A stretch of DNA of 64,000 bases. Origin: Pseudomonas sp. S35 (lineage in GTDB: Bacteria > Pseudomonadota > Gammaproteobacteria > Pseudomonadales > Pseudomonadaceae). The notes beneath the pieces were generated by a model that worked only from the letters and a program-made list of their open reading frames with translations, made no database searches and was not told where the DNA came from. The position numbers were made by a program, and so were the translations under genes. The stretch spans positions 4,526,001-4,590,000 of the forward strand of contig NZ_CP019431.1 in NCBI RefSeq assembly GCF_009866765.1, written 5' to 3'. This document shows positions 45,323 to 54,437 of this stretch, in pieces. How positions within the stretch are numbered: position 1 is the first letter of the stretch; every line of letters starts with the position of its first letter.

Positions 45323-45676
45323 TCAGCTACCGCGATAGGTGGAGTAGCTGTAAGGCGAAATCAGCAGGGGCACGTGGTAGTGATCCTGTTCGGCACTGAT
45401 GCCAAAACGCAGTACGACGACATCGAGGAACGCCGGTTCCGGCAGTTGTACGCCACGGGCACGGTAGTAATCGCCGGCGCTGAACTGCAATTGGTAGACG
45501 CCACTGCGGTAATCGTCGCCTTGCAGCAGCGGTGCGTCGCAACGGCCATCGCTGTTGGTCAGGGCACTGGCAACCAGCTCAAGCTGTGTGCCTTCGACGC
45601 GGTACAGTTCAACCTGGATGGCGCTGCCAGGGCAGCCGTGGGCGGCGTCGAGTACGTGCGTGGTCAGTCGTCCCAT
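45323..45676 (-). CDS. uraH: 5-hydroxyisourate hydrolase
   Basis: 117 residues, the transthyretin-related fold. 'RLTTHVLDAAHGCPGSAIQVEL' holds the conserved first histidine and the C-terminal tetrapeptide YRGS is diagnostic. 'DHYHVPLLISPYSYSTYRGS' carries the other catalytic histidines. It hydrolyses the product of urate oxidation to OHCU, which UraD decarboxylates. Divergent from puuE, with GntR-type dyads upstream of both. Confidence 0.96.
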   Translation of the reverse strand: MGRLTTHVLDAAHGCPGSAIQVELYRVEGTQLELVASALTNSDGRCDAPLLQGDDYRSGVYQLQFSAGDYYRARGVQLPEPAFLDVVVLRFGISAEQDHYHVPLLISPYSYSTYRGS

Positions 45677-45771
45677 GGAACGGGGCTCCCTTGAGTGAAG
45701 TGAAATAGGCCGCACCTTTACAGGGCATGCAAAAGCCGGCGTTAGGCTGATTAAGACACTTTTAATAAAAA

Positions 45772-45781
45772 TTGTACACAA
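45772..45781. promoter_or_regulatory. GntR-type operator candidate upstream of uraH
   Basis: TTGTACACAA (TTGT-N2-ACAA) about 95 bp before the uraH start and within the shared uraH–puuE regulatory region (45677–46056). Confidence 0.48.
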
Positions 45782-45966
45782 TAAAAATCACAAAGTTTCA
45801 CGCATCACTTCAAGCAGCGATCCTGGCACCAATTTCCTGACAAGCCTTGCTTTTAAACGACCTTTGATCCATTTACTGACCATATGGGCAAGTTTCTTGC
45901 AATGCTAAGCTGTGGCAACCGTCTGGAAAAAATGCAGAAATACAGGCTTACAAAGTGACCATCAAG

Positions 45967-45976
45967 TTGTATACAA
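45967..45976. promoter_or_regulatory. GntR-type operator candidate upstream of puuE
   Basis: TTGTATACAA, perfect palindrome 80 bp before the puuE start, identical to the site before the purine permease. Confidence 0.52.
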
Positions 45977-46056
45977 TCAGCCCATCGCTGTGACGCCACC
46001 AGGTTTTTGCGCCGGCCGCCACACACTTGCTACCACGAACAAGAAGGAAGACTGCA

Positions 46057-46983
46057 GTGAGCGCTGACTACCCACGCGACCTGATCGGTTACGGCAGTAA
46101 CCCTCCTCACCCCCACTGGCCGGGCAAGGCACGCATTGCGCTGTCTTTCGTACTCAACTACGAAGAAGGCGGCGAGCGCAATATCTTGCACGGCGACAAA
46201 GAGTCCGAAGCCTTCCTCTCGGAAATGGTCTCGGCCCAGCCGCTGCAAGGCGCGCGCAACATGAGCATGGAGTCGCTGTACGAATACGGCAGCCGTGCCG
46301 GCGTGTGGCGCATCCTCAAGCTGTTCAAAGAATTCGATATCCCGCTGACCATCTTCGCCGTGGCGATGGCCGCCCAGCGCCACCCGGACGTGATCCGCGC
46401 CATGGTCGAGGCGGGCCACGAGATCTGCAGCCACGGCTACCGCTGGATCGACTACCAGTACATGGACGAGGCCCAGGAGCGCGAGCATATGCTCGAAGCG
46501 ATCCGCATCCTCACCGAACTGACCGGCGAGCGCCCACTGGGTTGGTACACCGGCCGCACCGGTCCCAATACGCGCCGGCTGGTGATGGAAGAAGGCGGTT
46601 TCCTGTACGACTGCGACACCTACGACGACGACCTGCCGTACTGGGAGCCCAACAACCCTACCGGCAAGCCGCACCTGGTGATCCCTTACACCCTGGACAC
46701 CAACGACATGCGCTTTACCCAGGTGCAGGGTTTCAACAAGGGTGATGACTTTTTCGAGTACCTCAAGGATGCGTTCGACGTGCTGTACGCCGAAGGCGCC
46801 GAGGCACCGAAGATGTTGTCCATCGGCCTGCATTGCCGGCTGATCGGCCGCCCGGCGCGCCTGGCTGCGTTGAAGCGCTTTATCGAATACGCCAAGGGCC
46901 ACGAACACGTGTGGTTCACCCGCCGCGTCGACATTGCCCGCCACTGGCATGAAACCCACCCGTACACGGGAGCGGCGAAATGA
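46057..46983 (+). CDS. puuE: Allantoinase PuuE (polysaccharide deacetylase-like)
   Basis: 308 residues, GTG start behind AAGGAAG. It opens 'DYPRDLIGYGSNPPHPHWPGKARIALSFVLNYEEGGE', the hallmark of PuuE, with 'EICSHGYRWIDYQ' and 'CRLIGRPARLAALKRFIEYA'. It belongs to the metal-independent deacetylase-like allantoinases that open S-allantoin to allantoate. It overlaps uraD by 4 nt (ATGA) and heads the plus-strand urate operon. Confidence 0.96.
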   Translation: MSADYPRDLIGYGSNPPHPHWPGKARIALSFVLNYEEGGERNILHGDKESEAFLSEMVSAQPLQGARNMSMESLYEYGSRAGVWRILKLFKEFDIPLTIFAVAMAAQRHPDVIRAMVEAGHEICSHGYRWIDYQYMDEAQEREHMLEAIRILTELTGERPLGWYTGRTGPNTRRLVMEEGGFLYDCDTYDDDLPYWEPNNPTGKPHLVIPYTLDTNDMRFTQVQGFNKGDDFFEYLKDAFDVLYAEGAEAPKMLSIGLHCRLIGRPARLAALKRFIEYAKGHEHVWFTRRVDIARHWHETHPYTGAAK

Positions 46984-47495
46984 CGGCATTCCAGACCCTG
47001 AAGCCATCGACCCTGAGCCGCGATGAGTTTGTCGCCGCTTTCGCCGATATCTACGAACATTCGCCATGGGTGGCCGAAAAGGCCTTCGACCTGGGCCAGG
47101 ACGCGTCGATCGACCAGATCGAAACCCTGCACCAGCGCATGAGCGACATCCTGTTGAGCGCCGATCATGCCAGTCAGCTGGCCCTGATCAACGCTCACCC
47201 GGACCTGGCCGGCAAAGCCGCCGTCCAGGGCCAACTCACCCAAGCCAGCACCGATGAGCAAGCTGGCGCGGGGATTCACCAATGCACGGCCGAAGAGTTC
47301 TCGCGCTTCACCGAGCTGAACGATGCCTACAAGGCCACGTTCAAGTTTCCCTTCATCATGGCGGTAAAAGGCAGCAACCGGCACCAGATCCTGGCCGCGT
47401 TCGAGACACGCATTCACAACTCGGCAGACGCCGAATTCAAATGCGCCCTGGCCGAGATCAACAAGATCGCGTTGTTCCGTTTACTGACCCTCTAA
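46980..47495 (+). CDS. uraD: OHCU decarboxylase
   Basis: 171 residues. '[17 protein letters not shown]' with the catalytic histidine and '[12 protein letters not shown]', '[11 protein letters not shown]' are the UraD family signatures. It decarboxylates 2-oxo-4-hydroxy-4-carboxy-5-ureidoimidazoline to S-allantoin. Start overlaps the puuE stop. Confidence 0.96.
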   Translation: MTAFQTLKPSTLSRDEFVAAFADIYEHSPWVAEKAFDLGQDASIDQIETLHQRMSDILLSADHASQLALINAHPDLAGKAAVQGQLTQASTDEQAGAGIHQCTAEEFSRFTELNDAYKATFKFPFIMAVKGSNRHQILAAFETRIHNSADAEFKCALAEINKIALFRLLTL

Positions 47496-47536
47496 ACGAC
47501 CATCCCCAGCCACTCTATTCAAGGCAGACAAGAAGA

Positions 47537-48532
47537 ATGAAAGCGCAACCCGTACCTTTCGAGAAGTTCGTCAACCTGGCCGACGCCCGCCTGGGCACCA
47601 AGATCATCGAAGTCACCGATGACTGGTTCGCCGACGCCAACCGCCTGTTCCAGCCGACCCCGGCCGTGTGGAAGGAGGGCGTTTTCGATGACAACGGCAA
47701 GTGGATGGACGGCTGGGAGTCACGCCGCAAGCGCTTCGAAGGCTACGACAGCGCCGTGATCCGCCTGGGCGTACCCGGTTCGATCAAAGGCGTGGACATC
47801 GACACTTCATTCTTCACCGGCAACTTCCCGCCGTCGGCCTCCCTGGAAGCCTGCTTCCTGGCCTCGGGCGAGCCGGATGCCAACACCCAGTGGACCGAAG
47901 TGCTGTCGGCCGTCGAGCTGCAAGGCAACAGCCACCACTACCACGAGATCAACAACGACCAGGCGTTCAGCCACCTGCGTTTCAACATCTACCCGGACGG
48001 CGGCGTCGCCCGTCTGCGTGTGTACGGCGTGCCGTTCCGCGACTGGTCCTCGGTGGGCGACAACGAACAGGTCGACCTGGCCGCTGCCTTGAATGGCGGC
48101 CGTGCCCTGGCCTGCTCCGACGAGCACTTCGGCCGCATGAGCAACATCCTCAACCCAGGCCGTGGCGTCAACATGGGCGACGGCTGGGAAACCGCCCGCC
48201 GTCGCACGCCAGGCAATGACTGGGTGATCGTCGCGTTGGGCCACCCAGGCGAGATCGAGAAGATCATCGTCGACACCCTGCACTTCAAGGGCAACTACCC
48301 GGACACGTGCTCGATCCAGGGCGCGTTCGTAAAAGGCGGCACCGACAGCCAGATCGAAACCCAGTCGCTGTTCTGGCGCGAACTGCTGCCGGCGCAGAAG
48401 CTGGAAATGCACGCCGAACATACCTTCGCCGAACAGATCAAGGCGCTGGGGCCGATTACCCACATCCGCCTGAATGTGTTCCCGGATGGTGGTGTGAGCC
48501 GCCTGCGGGTTTTGGGCAAAGTAGCCAAGTAA
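47537..48532 (+). CDS. alc: Allantoicase
   Basis: 331 residues made of two similar jelly-roll halves: '[28 protein letters not shown]', 'DGWESRRKR...[26 protein letters not shown]', then the second copy with '[43 protein letters not shown]'. It splits allantoate into ureidoglycolate and urea. It follows uraD by 41 nt. Confidence 0.96.
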   Translation: MKAQPVPFEKFVNLADARLGTKIIEVTDDWFADANRLFQPTPAVWKEGVFDDNGKWMDGWESRRKRFEGYDSAVIRLGVPGSIKGVDIDTSFFTGNFPPSASLEACFLASGEPDANTQWTEVLSAVELQGNSHHYHEINNDQAFSHLRFNIYPDGGVARLRVYGVPFRDWSSVGDNEQVDLAAALNGGRALACSDEHFGRMSNILNPGRGVNMGDGWETARRRTPGNDWVIVALGHPGEIEKIIVDTLHFKGNYPDTCSIQGAFVKGGTDSQIETQSLFWRELLPAQKLEMHAEHTFAEQIKALGPITHIRLNVFPDGGVSRLRVLGKVAK

Positions 48533-48536
48533 GCGG

Positions 48537-48642
48537 TGAACCCTGTGGTGAGCGGGCTTGCCCCGCGCTGGGGCGCGAAGCGGCCCTGTCTTTTGGGGCT
48601 GCTACGCAGCCCAGCGCGGGGCAAGCCCGCTCACTACAAAAA
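48537..48642. repeat. REPIN between alc and allA
   Basis: One palindromic pair: 'GTGAGCGGGCTTGCCCCGCG' and 'CGCGGGGCAAGCCCGCTCAC', with inner GCGAAGCGGCCC and GCTGCTACGCAGC. It is a single relative of the units in the array at 7695–8756 and lies inside an operon without obviously breaking it. Confidence 0.88.
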
Positions 48643-48684
48643 CAAGCAGATCAAACAACACAGCATTCGGAAAAGAAGACAGCC

Positions 48685-49221
48685 ATGCGCACACTGATGA
48701 TCGAACCCCTGACCAAAGAAGCCTTCGCCCCTTTCGGAGACGTTATCGAAACCGATGGCAGCGATCACTTCATGATCAACAACGGGTCGACCATGCGCTT
48801 TCACAAACTGGCGACGGTCGAGACCGCCACGCCAGAGGACAACGCCATCATCAGCATCTTCCGCGCCGATGCGCAGGACATGCCGCTGACCGTGTGCATG
48901 CTGGAGAGACACCCGCTGGGCAGTCAGGCTTTCATCCCGCTGCTCGGCAACCCCTTTCTGATCGTGGTCGCGCCACTTGGCGATGCACCTGTATCGGGCT
49001 TGGTCCGCGCCTTCGTTACCAACGGCAGGCAGGGCATTAATTACCATCGCGGCGTCTGGCACCACCCGGTGCTGACGATCGAAAAGCGGGATGACTTCCT
49101 GGTGGTTGATCGCAGTGGCACAGGCAATAACTGCGATGAGCATTTTTTCAAAGAGGATGAGCGGTTGATCCTCGCCCCCCCACCAATAAGAGAAGGCCGG
49201 ATCACCCGACAACAAGGGTGA
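48685..49221 (+). CDS. allA: Ureidoglycolate lyase
   Basis: 178 residues. 'IEPLTKEAFAPFGDVIETDGSDHFMINNG', 'ERHPLGSQAFIPL' and 'GRQGINYHRGVWHHPVLTIE' are typical of AllA cupins. It converts ureidoglycolate to glyoxylate and urea. The tail after 'LAPP' is slightly longer than in the shortest homologues. Part of the urate operon. Confidence 0.95.
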   Translation: MRTLMIEPLTKEAFAPFGDVIETDGSDHFMINNGSTMRFHKLATVETATPEDNAIISIFRADAQDMPLTVCMLERHPLGSQAFIPLLGNPFLIVVAPLGDAPVSGLVRAFVTNGRQGINYHRGVWHHPVLTIEKRDDFLVVDRSGTGNNCDEHFFKEDERLILAPPPIREGRITRQQG

Positions 49222-49240
49222 CAGGCGAGAGGTAAAGACT

Positions 49241-50524
49241 GTGGAAGCACATCTGTTGGAATGGCTGAACCTTAGCGTGCGCTGGGTTCACATGATCACT
49301 GGCGTCGCCTGGATCGGCGCTTCTTTCTACTTTGTCTGGCTGGAAAACAACCTCAATCGCGTCAACCCCAAGAGCGGCCTGGCCGGTGACTTGTGGGCGA
49401 TCCACGGTGGCGGTATCTACCACCTGGAAAAATACAAACTGGCCCCACCGACCATGCCGGACAACCTGCACTGGTTCAAATGGGAAGCCTATTTCACCTG
49501 GATGTCGGGCGTCGCGCTGCTGTGCGTGGTGTTCTACCTCAACCCGACGCTGTACCTGCTTGCGCCCGGCAGCAGCCTCAGCGGCACCGAAGGCGTATTG
49601 CTGGGCATTGGCTCACTGTTCGCCGGCTGGTTCATCTACTCCTTCCTCTGCGACTCGGCCCTGGGCAAACGCCCTGCCCTGCTGGGTTTCATCCTGTTTG
49701 TGCTGTTGATTGCGGCGGCCTATGGCTTCAGCAAAGTGTTCAGCGGCCGTGGCGCCTACCTGCACGTGGGTGCGGTGATCGGCACCATCATGGTGGGCAA
49801 CGTGTTCCGCATCATCATGCCGGCGCAGCGCGCACTGGTGGCCGCCATCGCCGAGAACCGCACGCCGGATCCGGCCCTGCCGGCCAAAGGTTTGCTGCGT
49901 TCACGCCATAACAACTACTTCACCTTGCCGGTGCTGTTCATCATGATCAGCAACCACTTCCCGAGCACCTACGGCAGCCAATACAACTGGTTGATCCTGG
50001 CGGGTATCGCAGTGGCGGCAGTGTTGGTTCGGCACTACTTCAACACCCGTCACAACAGCCAGAAGTATGCGTGGACCTTGCCAGTGGGCGCGCTGGCGAT
50101 GATCAGCCTGGCGTATGTCACCGGGCCAAAACCAGCCGAACCGATTGCCAAGGCACCGACGGCCATCGAGTACCAGCCATTGCCTGAAACGGCGTTGGGC
50201 GGTGGTTTGAAACCCGCAGCACCTGCAGCTCCCGCCGCCGAACCTGCACCGGCGCAAGCCTCTACGGACTTCGGCCAGGTCCACAGTGTGATCGAGCAAC
50301 GCTGCACCGTGTGCCATTCGGCCAAGCCGACCAGCCCACTGTTCAGCACCGCACCGGCTGGTGTGATGTTCGATACGCCAGCGCAGATCCAGCAGCAGGC
50401 GGCACGCATCCAAGCGCAGGCCGTGGCGAGCCAGATCATGCCGCTGGGCAACATCACCCAGATGACCCAGCAGGAACGCGACTTGATTGGCACCTGGATC
50501 AATCAAGGCGCCCGCACCAACTAA
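49241..50524 (+). CDS. puuD: Urate hydroxylase PuuD (membrane urate oxidase with cytochrome c domain)
   Basis: 427 residues, GTG start behind GAGAGG. The N-terminal ~300 residues have about eight membrane helices with conserved histidines ('VRWVHMITGVAWIGASFYFVWLEN', 'LWAIHGGGIYHLEKYK'). An Ala/Pro-rich linker leads to a C-terminal cytochrome c domain with the heme motif CTVCH near residue 355 and a distal methionine in 'IMPLGNITQMT'. It oxidises urate and passes electrons to the respiratory chain, replacing soluble uricase. Confidence 0.95.
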   Translation: MEAHLLEWLNLSVRWVHMITGVAWIGASFYFVWLENNLNRVNPKSGLAGDLWAIHGGGIYHLEKYKLAPPTMPDNLHWFKWEAYFTWMSGVALLCVVFYLNPTLYLLAPGSSLSGTEGVLLGIGSLFAGWFIYSFLCDSALGKRPALLGFILFVLLIAAAYGFSKVFSGRGAYLHVGAVIGTIMVGNVFRIIMPAQRALVAAIAENRTPDPALPAKGLLRSRHNNYFTLPVLFIMISNHFPSTYGSQYNWLILAGIAVAAVLVRHYFNTRHNSQKYAWTLPVGALAMISLAYVTGPKPAEPIAKAPTAIEYQPLPETALGGGLKPAAPAAPAAEPAPAQASTDFGQVHSVIEQRCTVCHSAKPTSPLFSTAPAGVMFDTPAQIQQQAARIQAQAVASQIMPLGNITQMTQQERDLIGTWINQGARTN

Positions 50525-50543
50525 CTGATTCACACAATTCCAA

Positions 50544-50571
50544 TGTGGGAGGGGGCTTGCCCCCTCCCACA
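50544..50571. repeat. REP palindrome between puuD and the NCS2 permease
   Basis: TGTGGGAGGGGG–CTTG–CCCCCTCCCACA, a perfect 12-bp stem without a T-tract. Confidence 0.85.
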
Positions 50572-50630
50572 GGGGTTCTGTGTCGATTTTGAGATTGAGT
50601 TACACCCGGCAATTGAATGCCACACAACAC

Positions 50631-50638
50631 AACAATAA
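50631..50638 (+). promoter_or_regulatory. Crc/Hfq-type AACAATAA motif before the NCS2 permease
   Basis: AACAATAA (AAnAAnAA pattern), within a CA-rich leader, 20 nt before the ATG at 50658. Same motif and similar spacing as at 38001. Confidence 0.5.
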
Positions 50639-50657
50639 AAAAGATCCGAGGTGTTGC

Positions 50658-52004
50658 ATGACCGAGTTAGTCGAACCGCAGATTCCTGCCGCGCCTGCCA
50701 TGGAGCGGCTGCCCCTCTTGCAACTGATTCTGGTAGGCCTGCAACACGTCTTGCTGATGTACGGTGGCGCCGTCGCCGTGCCTCTGATCATCGGCCAGGC
50801 CGCCGGCCTGAGCCGCGAAGAAATCGCTTTCCTGATCAACGCCGACCTGCTGGTGGCCGGTATCGCCACCATGGTCCAGTCGTTCGGCATCGGCCCGGTG
50901 GGCATTCGCATGCCGGTGATGATGGGCGCCAGTTTCGCCGCCGTCGGCAGCATGGTCGCCATGGCCGGCATGCCGGGCATCGGCTTGCAGGGGATCTTCG
51001 GTGCGACCATCGCCGCCGGGTTCTTCGGGATGATCATCGCGCCGTTCATGTCCAAGGTGGTGCGCTTCTTCCCGCCGCTGGTGACCGGCACCGTGATCAC
51101 CGCCATCGGCCTGTCGTTGTTCCCTGTGGCCGTGAACTGGGCCGGCGGCGGCAGCGCGGCAGCCACCTTCGGCTCGCCGATCTACCTGGCGATTGCGGCG
51201 CTGGTACTGGGCACCATCTTGTTGATCAACCGCTTCATGCGCGGTTTCTGGGTGAACATTTCGGTGTTGATCGGCATGGGGCTGGGCTACGGTTTGTGCG
51301 GCGTCATCGGCATGGTCGACCTCAGCGGCCTGGCCCAGGCGCCATGGGTACAGGTGGTGACGCCGCTGCACTTCGGCATGCCCACGTTCGAGTTGGCACC
51401 GATCCTGTCGATGTGCCTGGTGGTGGTGATCATCTTTGTCGAGTCCACCGGGATGTTCCTCGCCCTGGGCAAGATCACCGGCCAGGAAGTGTCGCCCAAG
51501 ATGCTGCGTCGCGGCTTGCTGTGTGATGCCGGCGCGTCGTTCTTCGCCGGGTTTTTCAACACCTTTACCCACTCCTCGTTCGCCCAGAACATCGGCCTGG
51601 TGCAGATGACCGGCGTGCGCTGCCGCTCGGTGACGATCATGGCCGGCGCGTTCCTGATTGTCCTCAGCCTGCTGCCCAAGGCCGCGTACCTGGTGGCATC
51701 GATTCCACCGGCAGTGCTTGGCGGCGCCGCGATTGCCATGTTCGGCATGGTCGCGGCCACCGGCATCAAGATCCTCCAGGAAGCCGACATCGCCGACCGC
51801 CGTAACCAGTTACTGGTGGCGGTGAGCATCGGCATGGGCCTGATCCCAGTGGTGCGCCCGGAGTTCTTCGCACAACTGCCGTTGTGGATGAGCCCGATTA
51901 CCCACAGTGGCATCGCCATGGCCACCCTCAGCGCGTTGTCGCTGAATATCCTGTTCAACATCCTGGGCGGTGCAGAACGCCCTGCTGTTGCTCATACGCA
52001 TTGA
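50658..52004 (+). CDS. NCS2 nucleobase permease (xanthine/urate type)
   Basis: 448 residues from the ATG behind GAGGTG. Motifs 'LLLQLILVGLQHVLLMYGGAVAVPLIIG'-like start, 'PPLVTGTVITAIGLSLFPVAVNWAGGG' and 'VSPKMLRRGLLCDAGASFFAGFFNTFTHSSFAQNIGLVQMTGV' are those of the NAT/NCS2 family (the Q/E-N-x-G-x-x-x-x-T motif reads QNIGLVQMT). Position at the end of the urate operon suggests urate or xanthine uptake. About 14 membrane helices. Confidence 0.93.
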   Translation: MTELVEPQIPAAPAMERLPLLQLILVGLQHVLLMYGGAVAVPLIIGQAAGLSREEIAFLINADLLVAGIATMVQSFGIGPVGIRMPVMMGASFAAVGSMVAMAGMPGIGLQGIFGATIAAGFFGMIIAPFMSKVVRFFPPLVTGTVITAIGLSLFPVAVNWAGGGSAAATFGSPIYLAIAALVLGTILLINRFMRGFWVNISVLIGMGLGYGLCGVIGMVDLSGLAQAPWVQVVTPLHFGMPTFELAPILSMCLVVVIIFVESTGMFLALGKITGQEVSPKMLRRGLLCDAGASFFAGFFNTFTHSSFAQNIGLVQMTGVRCRSVTIMAGAFLIVLSLLPKAAYLVASIPPAVLGGAAIAMFGMVAATGIKILQEADIADRRNQLLVAVSIGMGLIPVVRPEFFAQLPLWMSPITHSGIAMATLSALSLNILFNILGGAERPAVAHTH

Positions 52005-52443
52005 TTCCTTCGTTACGACAACAAAAACAATAACGAACAAGGAACAGCCACATGCACATCCTCCACGTGGGGGCGGCCATCAGCCGTGCCCCATTTATGC
52101 CCGACACGCTCTTTAAGAGCGCACTTGAGCCAAGGCTTGGGAGCCAGTATTCTCCGCGCCCGCTCGAATCGACTCAAAAAAAAACAGCGAATGTAAAAGC
52201 TGACTGTAAGGCCAACTTATCCCGGCCTAATGTCTGCTGCCAACGTGCACAAAAAACCTCTGGATTCGACTGTAGTGTTTACAGCCGACGAGGATTTTTT
52301 GGCGTTTCAAACACCTTGGCGCAGCTCTTGCTAAAAGCATTAAAGCTGACCGAACAGACGATTTTTGCAGCGAACCAAAAGGCGCCACACCAGAGCGCCT
52401 GCGTAGAAGAAAAACCACAAAACCTTAACTCGGGAGCAACCGA
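52005..52443 (+). other. Leader and promoter region of the tsx-like gene, with a doubtful 131-codon open frame
   Basis: A CA-rich stretch with AACAATAA (52027–52034), then AAGGAA and an ATG at 52052 that opens a 131-codon frame ending in an ATGA overlap with the next gene. The encoded peptide (MHILHVGAAISRAPFMPDTL...) resembles nothing known and its codon use and AT-rich second half look non-coding. A hairpin AGGCGC...GCGCCT lies near 52380–52400. Probably regulatory DNA or a decayed gene; real translation is possible but unproven. Confidence 0.35.
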
Positions 52444-53229
52444 ATGAAACCTATGTTCAAAGGCCTGATGCTGGCAGGATCGCTGCTGGCTGGTGGCCAA
52501 GCCGTTGCCGGTGACTTGTTGCAGTGGCAGAACAACAGCCTGACGTACCTGTGGGGCAAGAGCTTTACCGTCAACCCGCAGATCCAGCAAACCGTCACCT
52601 TCGAACACGCCGATGCGTGGAAGTACGGCGACAACTTCGTGTTTGTCGACCGCATCTTCTACAACGGCAAGGAAGACGGCAACGTCGGCCCAAGCACCTA
52701 TTACGGCGAGATCAGCCCACGGTTGTCATTCGGTAAGATCCTCGACAAGGACCTGTCCTTCGGCCCGATCAAGGACGTGCTGCTGGCCTTCACTTACGAG
52801 TTCGGCGAAGGCGACAACGAGTCGTACCTGCTCGGCCCGGCGTTCGATTTGAACATCCCTGGTTTCGACTACTTCCAGTTGAACTTCTACCAGCGCCAGA
52901 CCGAAGGCAATCGCGCAGGCGACGGCGTTTGGCAGATCACCCCGGTGTGGGCCTACACCCTTGCGGTCGGCAACTCCGACATTCTGATTGACGGTTTCAT
53001 GGACTGGGTGGTGGACAACGACAAGAACGCCCGTGGCACTTACCACGCCAACCTGCACTTCAACCCGCAGGTCAAATACGACCTGGGTAAAGCGCTGCAT
53101 TGGGGCGATAAGCAGTTGTATGTGGGCTTTGAATACGACTACTGGAAGAACAAGTACGGGATCGAAGATTCTGGGGCGTTCAAGACGACTCAGGACACGG
53201 CGAGCTTCCTGGTCAAGTACCACTTCTAA
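52444..53229 (+). CDS. Tsx/OmpK-type nucleoside-specific outer-membrane channel
   Basis: 261 residues. Signal peptide 'MKPMFKGLMLAGSLLAGGQAVA' precedes a beta-barrel starting 'GDLLQWQNNSLTYLWGKSF'. Alternating strands such as 'FVFVDRIFYNGKEDGNVGPSTYYGEISPRLS' and the terminal phenylalanine of 'SFLVKYHF' suit an outer-membrane protein. This family lets nucleosides cross the outer membrane, in keeping with the adjacent purine permease. Confidence 0.92.
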   Translation: MKPMFKGLMLAGSLLAGGQAVAGDLLQWQNNSLTYLWGKSFTVNPQIQQTVTFEHADAWKYGDNFVFVDRIFYNGKEDGNVGPSTYYGEISPRLSFGKILDKDLSFGPIKDVLLAFTYEFGEGDNESYLLGPAFDLNIPGFDYFQLNFYQRQTEGNRAGDGVWQITPVWAYTLAVGNSDILIDGFMDWVVDNDKNARGTYHANLHFNPQVKYDLGKALHWGDKQLYVGFEYDYWKNKYGIEDSGAFKTTQDTASFLVKYHF

Positions 53230-53244
53230 GCAACGCTGAATTAC

Positions 53245-53278
53245 AAATGTGGGAGAGGGCTTGCCCCCTCCCACATTT
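53245..53278. repeat. REP palindrome overlapping a stop codon
   Basis: AAATGTGGGAGAGGGCTTGC and its inverse to CCCACATTT, between convergent genes; the right end reaches into the patatin gene's stop codon (53277–53279). Probably also acts as the transcription end for both. Confidence 0.85.
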
Positions 53279-54407
53279 AGACTGATTTAAGTCCCAGGAA
53301 CCGGGTGATCTCATCGCGCTTGGCCAGCGCATCTTTCCTGCCCAACTCGATCAACTCGCTGCAATACCCCGCCTCGAACAACAAGTAACTCAACACCCCT
53401 GCCCCGCTCGTCTTGGTCGCCCCCGGCCCCCTCAGAAACAGCCGCAATGCCGCCGGCAATTCCTGCCGATGGCGTGCCGCAATTTCATCTATCGGTTGGC
53501 TCGGAGCAATCACCAGCACCTCCACCGCCGCCAGCCCAGGCCCGGCATGACTGAACTGGTTCAAGCGCTCCAGCAATTCGATATCGCTCTCCAGACTGTC
53601 GATGAACGTGCTATTGAGCATATGCCCGCCGATCTGCGCCAGGGTCGGCTCCTGGCCGGTAAAGGTGCGCTGCACCGCCGGCTCGTTGCCACGCGGGTTA
53701 CCGCTGACCCCTACCACCAGCACCCGACTGGCGCCCAGGTGCAGGGCCGGGCTGATCGGGGCTGATTGGCGCACCGCGCCGTCGCCGAAATACTCCTGCT
53801 CGAGTTTCACCGGGGCGAACAATAACGGGATCGCCGAACTGGCCAGCAAATGTTCTACCGTGAGCGCGGTGGGTACGCCAATGCGGCGGTGACGCAGCCA
53901 GGCATTGATGGTGCCGCCGCCCTGGTAGAAAGTCACCGCTTGCCCAGACTCATAGCCGAATGCGGTGACCGCAACCGCATGCAGATGTTTATTCCGGATC
54001 GCCTCATCGATACCCGCCAGATGCAGCTTGTCATGCAGCAGGTCACGCAGCGGCGAACTGTTGAGCAGCGCTACCGGAAATTGCCGGCCCAGGCCCAGCA
54101 GGCTGTGGATCAGGAAGCGACTCGCCTGACGGATGACACCGGGCCAATCGCTGCGCAATACCAGATGGCTGCGAAAGCCCTGCCAGAATGCTGTAAGGCG
54201 CTGGACGGCTGCGGTGAAGTCCATCGCGCCACTGGCCAGGCTCACCGCGTTGATCGCACCGGCCGAGGTGCCGACGATCACTGGAAACGGGTTGGGGGCG
54301 CCCGGCGGCAATAGCTCGGCAATCGCCGCCAATACCCCCACCTGATACGCCGCTCGCGCCCCGCCGCCGGAAAGAATCAAGCCTGTAACCGGTTCAGCTG
54401 GGCGCAT
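53277..54407 (-). CDS. Patatin-like phospholipase
   Basis: 376 residues. The oxyanion loop 'LILSGGGARAAYQVG', the nucleophile in 'PVIVGTSAGAINAVSLA' and the catalytic aspartate in 'EYFGDGAVR' are all present. The C-terminal ~150 residues form the extra domain found in RssA-like bacterial patatins. No signal peptide. Acyl hydrolase of unknown lipid substrate. Its last codon is set by a REP element. Confidence 0.93.
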   Translation of the reverse strand: MRPAEPVTGLILSGGGARAAYQVGVLAAIAELLPPGAPNPFPVIVGTSAGAINAVSLASGAMDFTAAVQRLTAFWQGFRSHLVLRSDWPGVIRQASRFLIHSLLGLGRQFPVALLNSSPLRDLLHDKLHLAGIDEAIRNKHLHAVAVTAFGYESGQAVTFYQGGGTINAWLRHRRIGVPTALTVEHLLASSAIPLLFAPVKLEQEYFGDGAVRQSAPISPALHLGASRVLVVGVSGNPRGNEPAVQRTFTGQEPTLAQIGGHMLNSTFIDSLESDIELLERLNQFSHAGPGLAAVEVLVIAPSQPIDEIAARHRQELPAALRLFLRGPGATKTSGAGVLSYLLFEAGYCSELIELGRKDALAKRDEITRFLGLKSV

Positions 54408-54437
54408 CGCATCACTCCATGTTGGGAAAAGTCTGTC

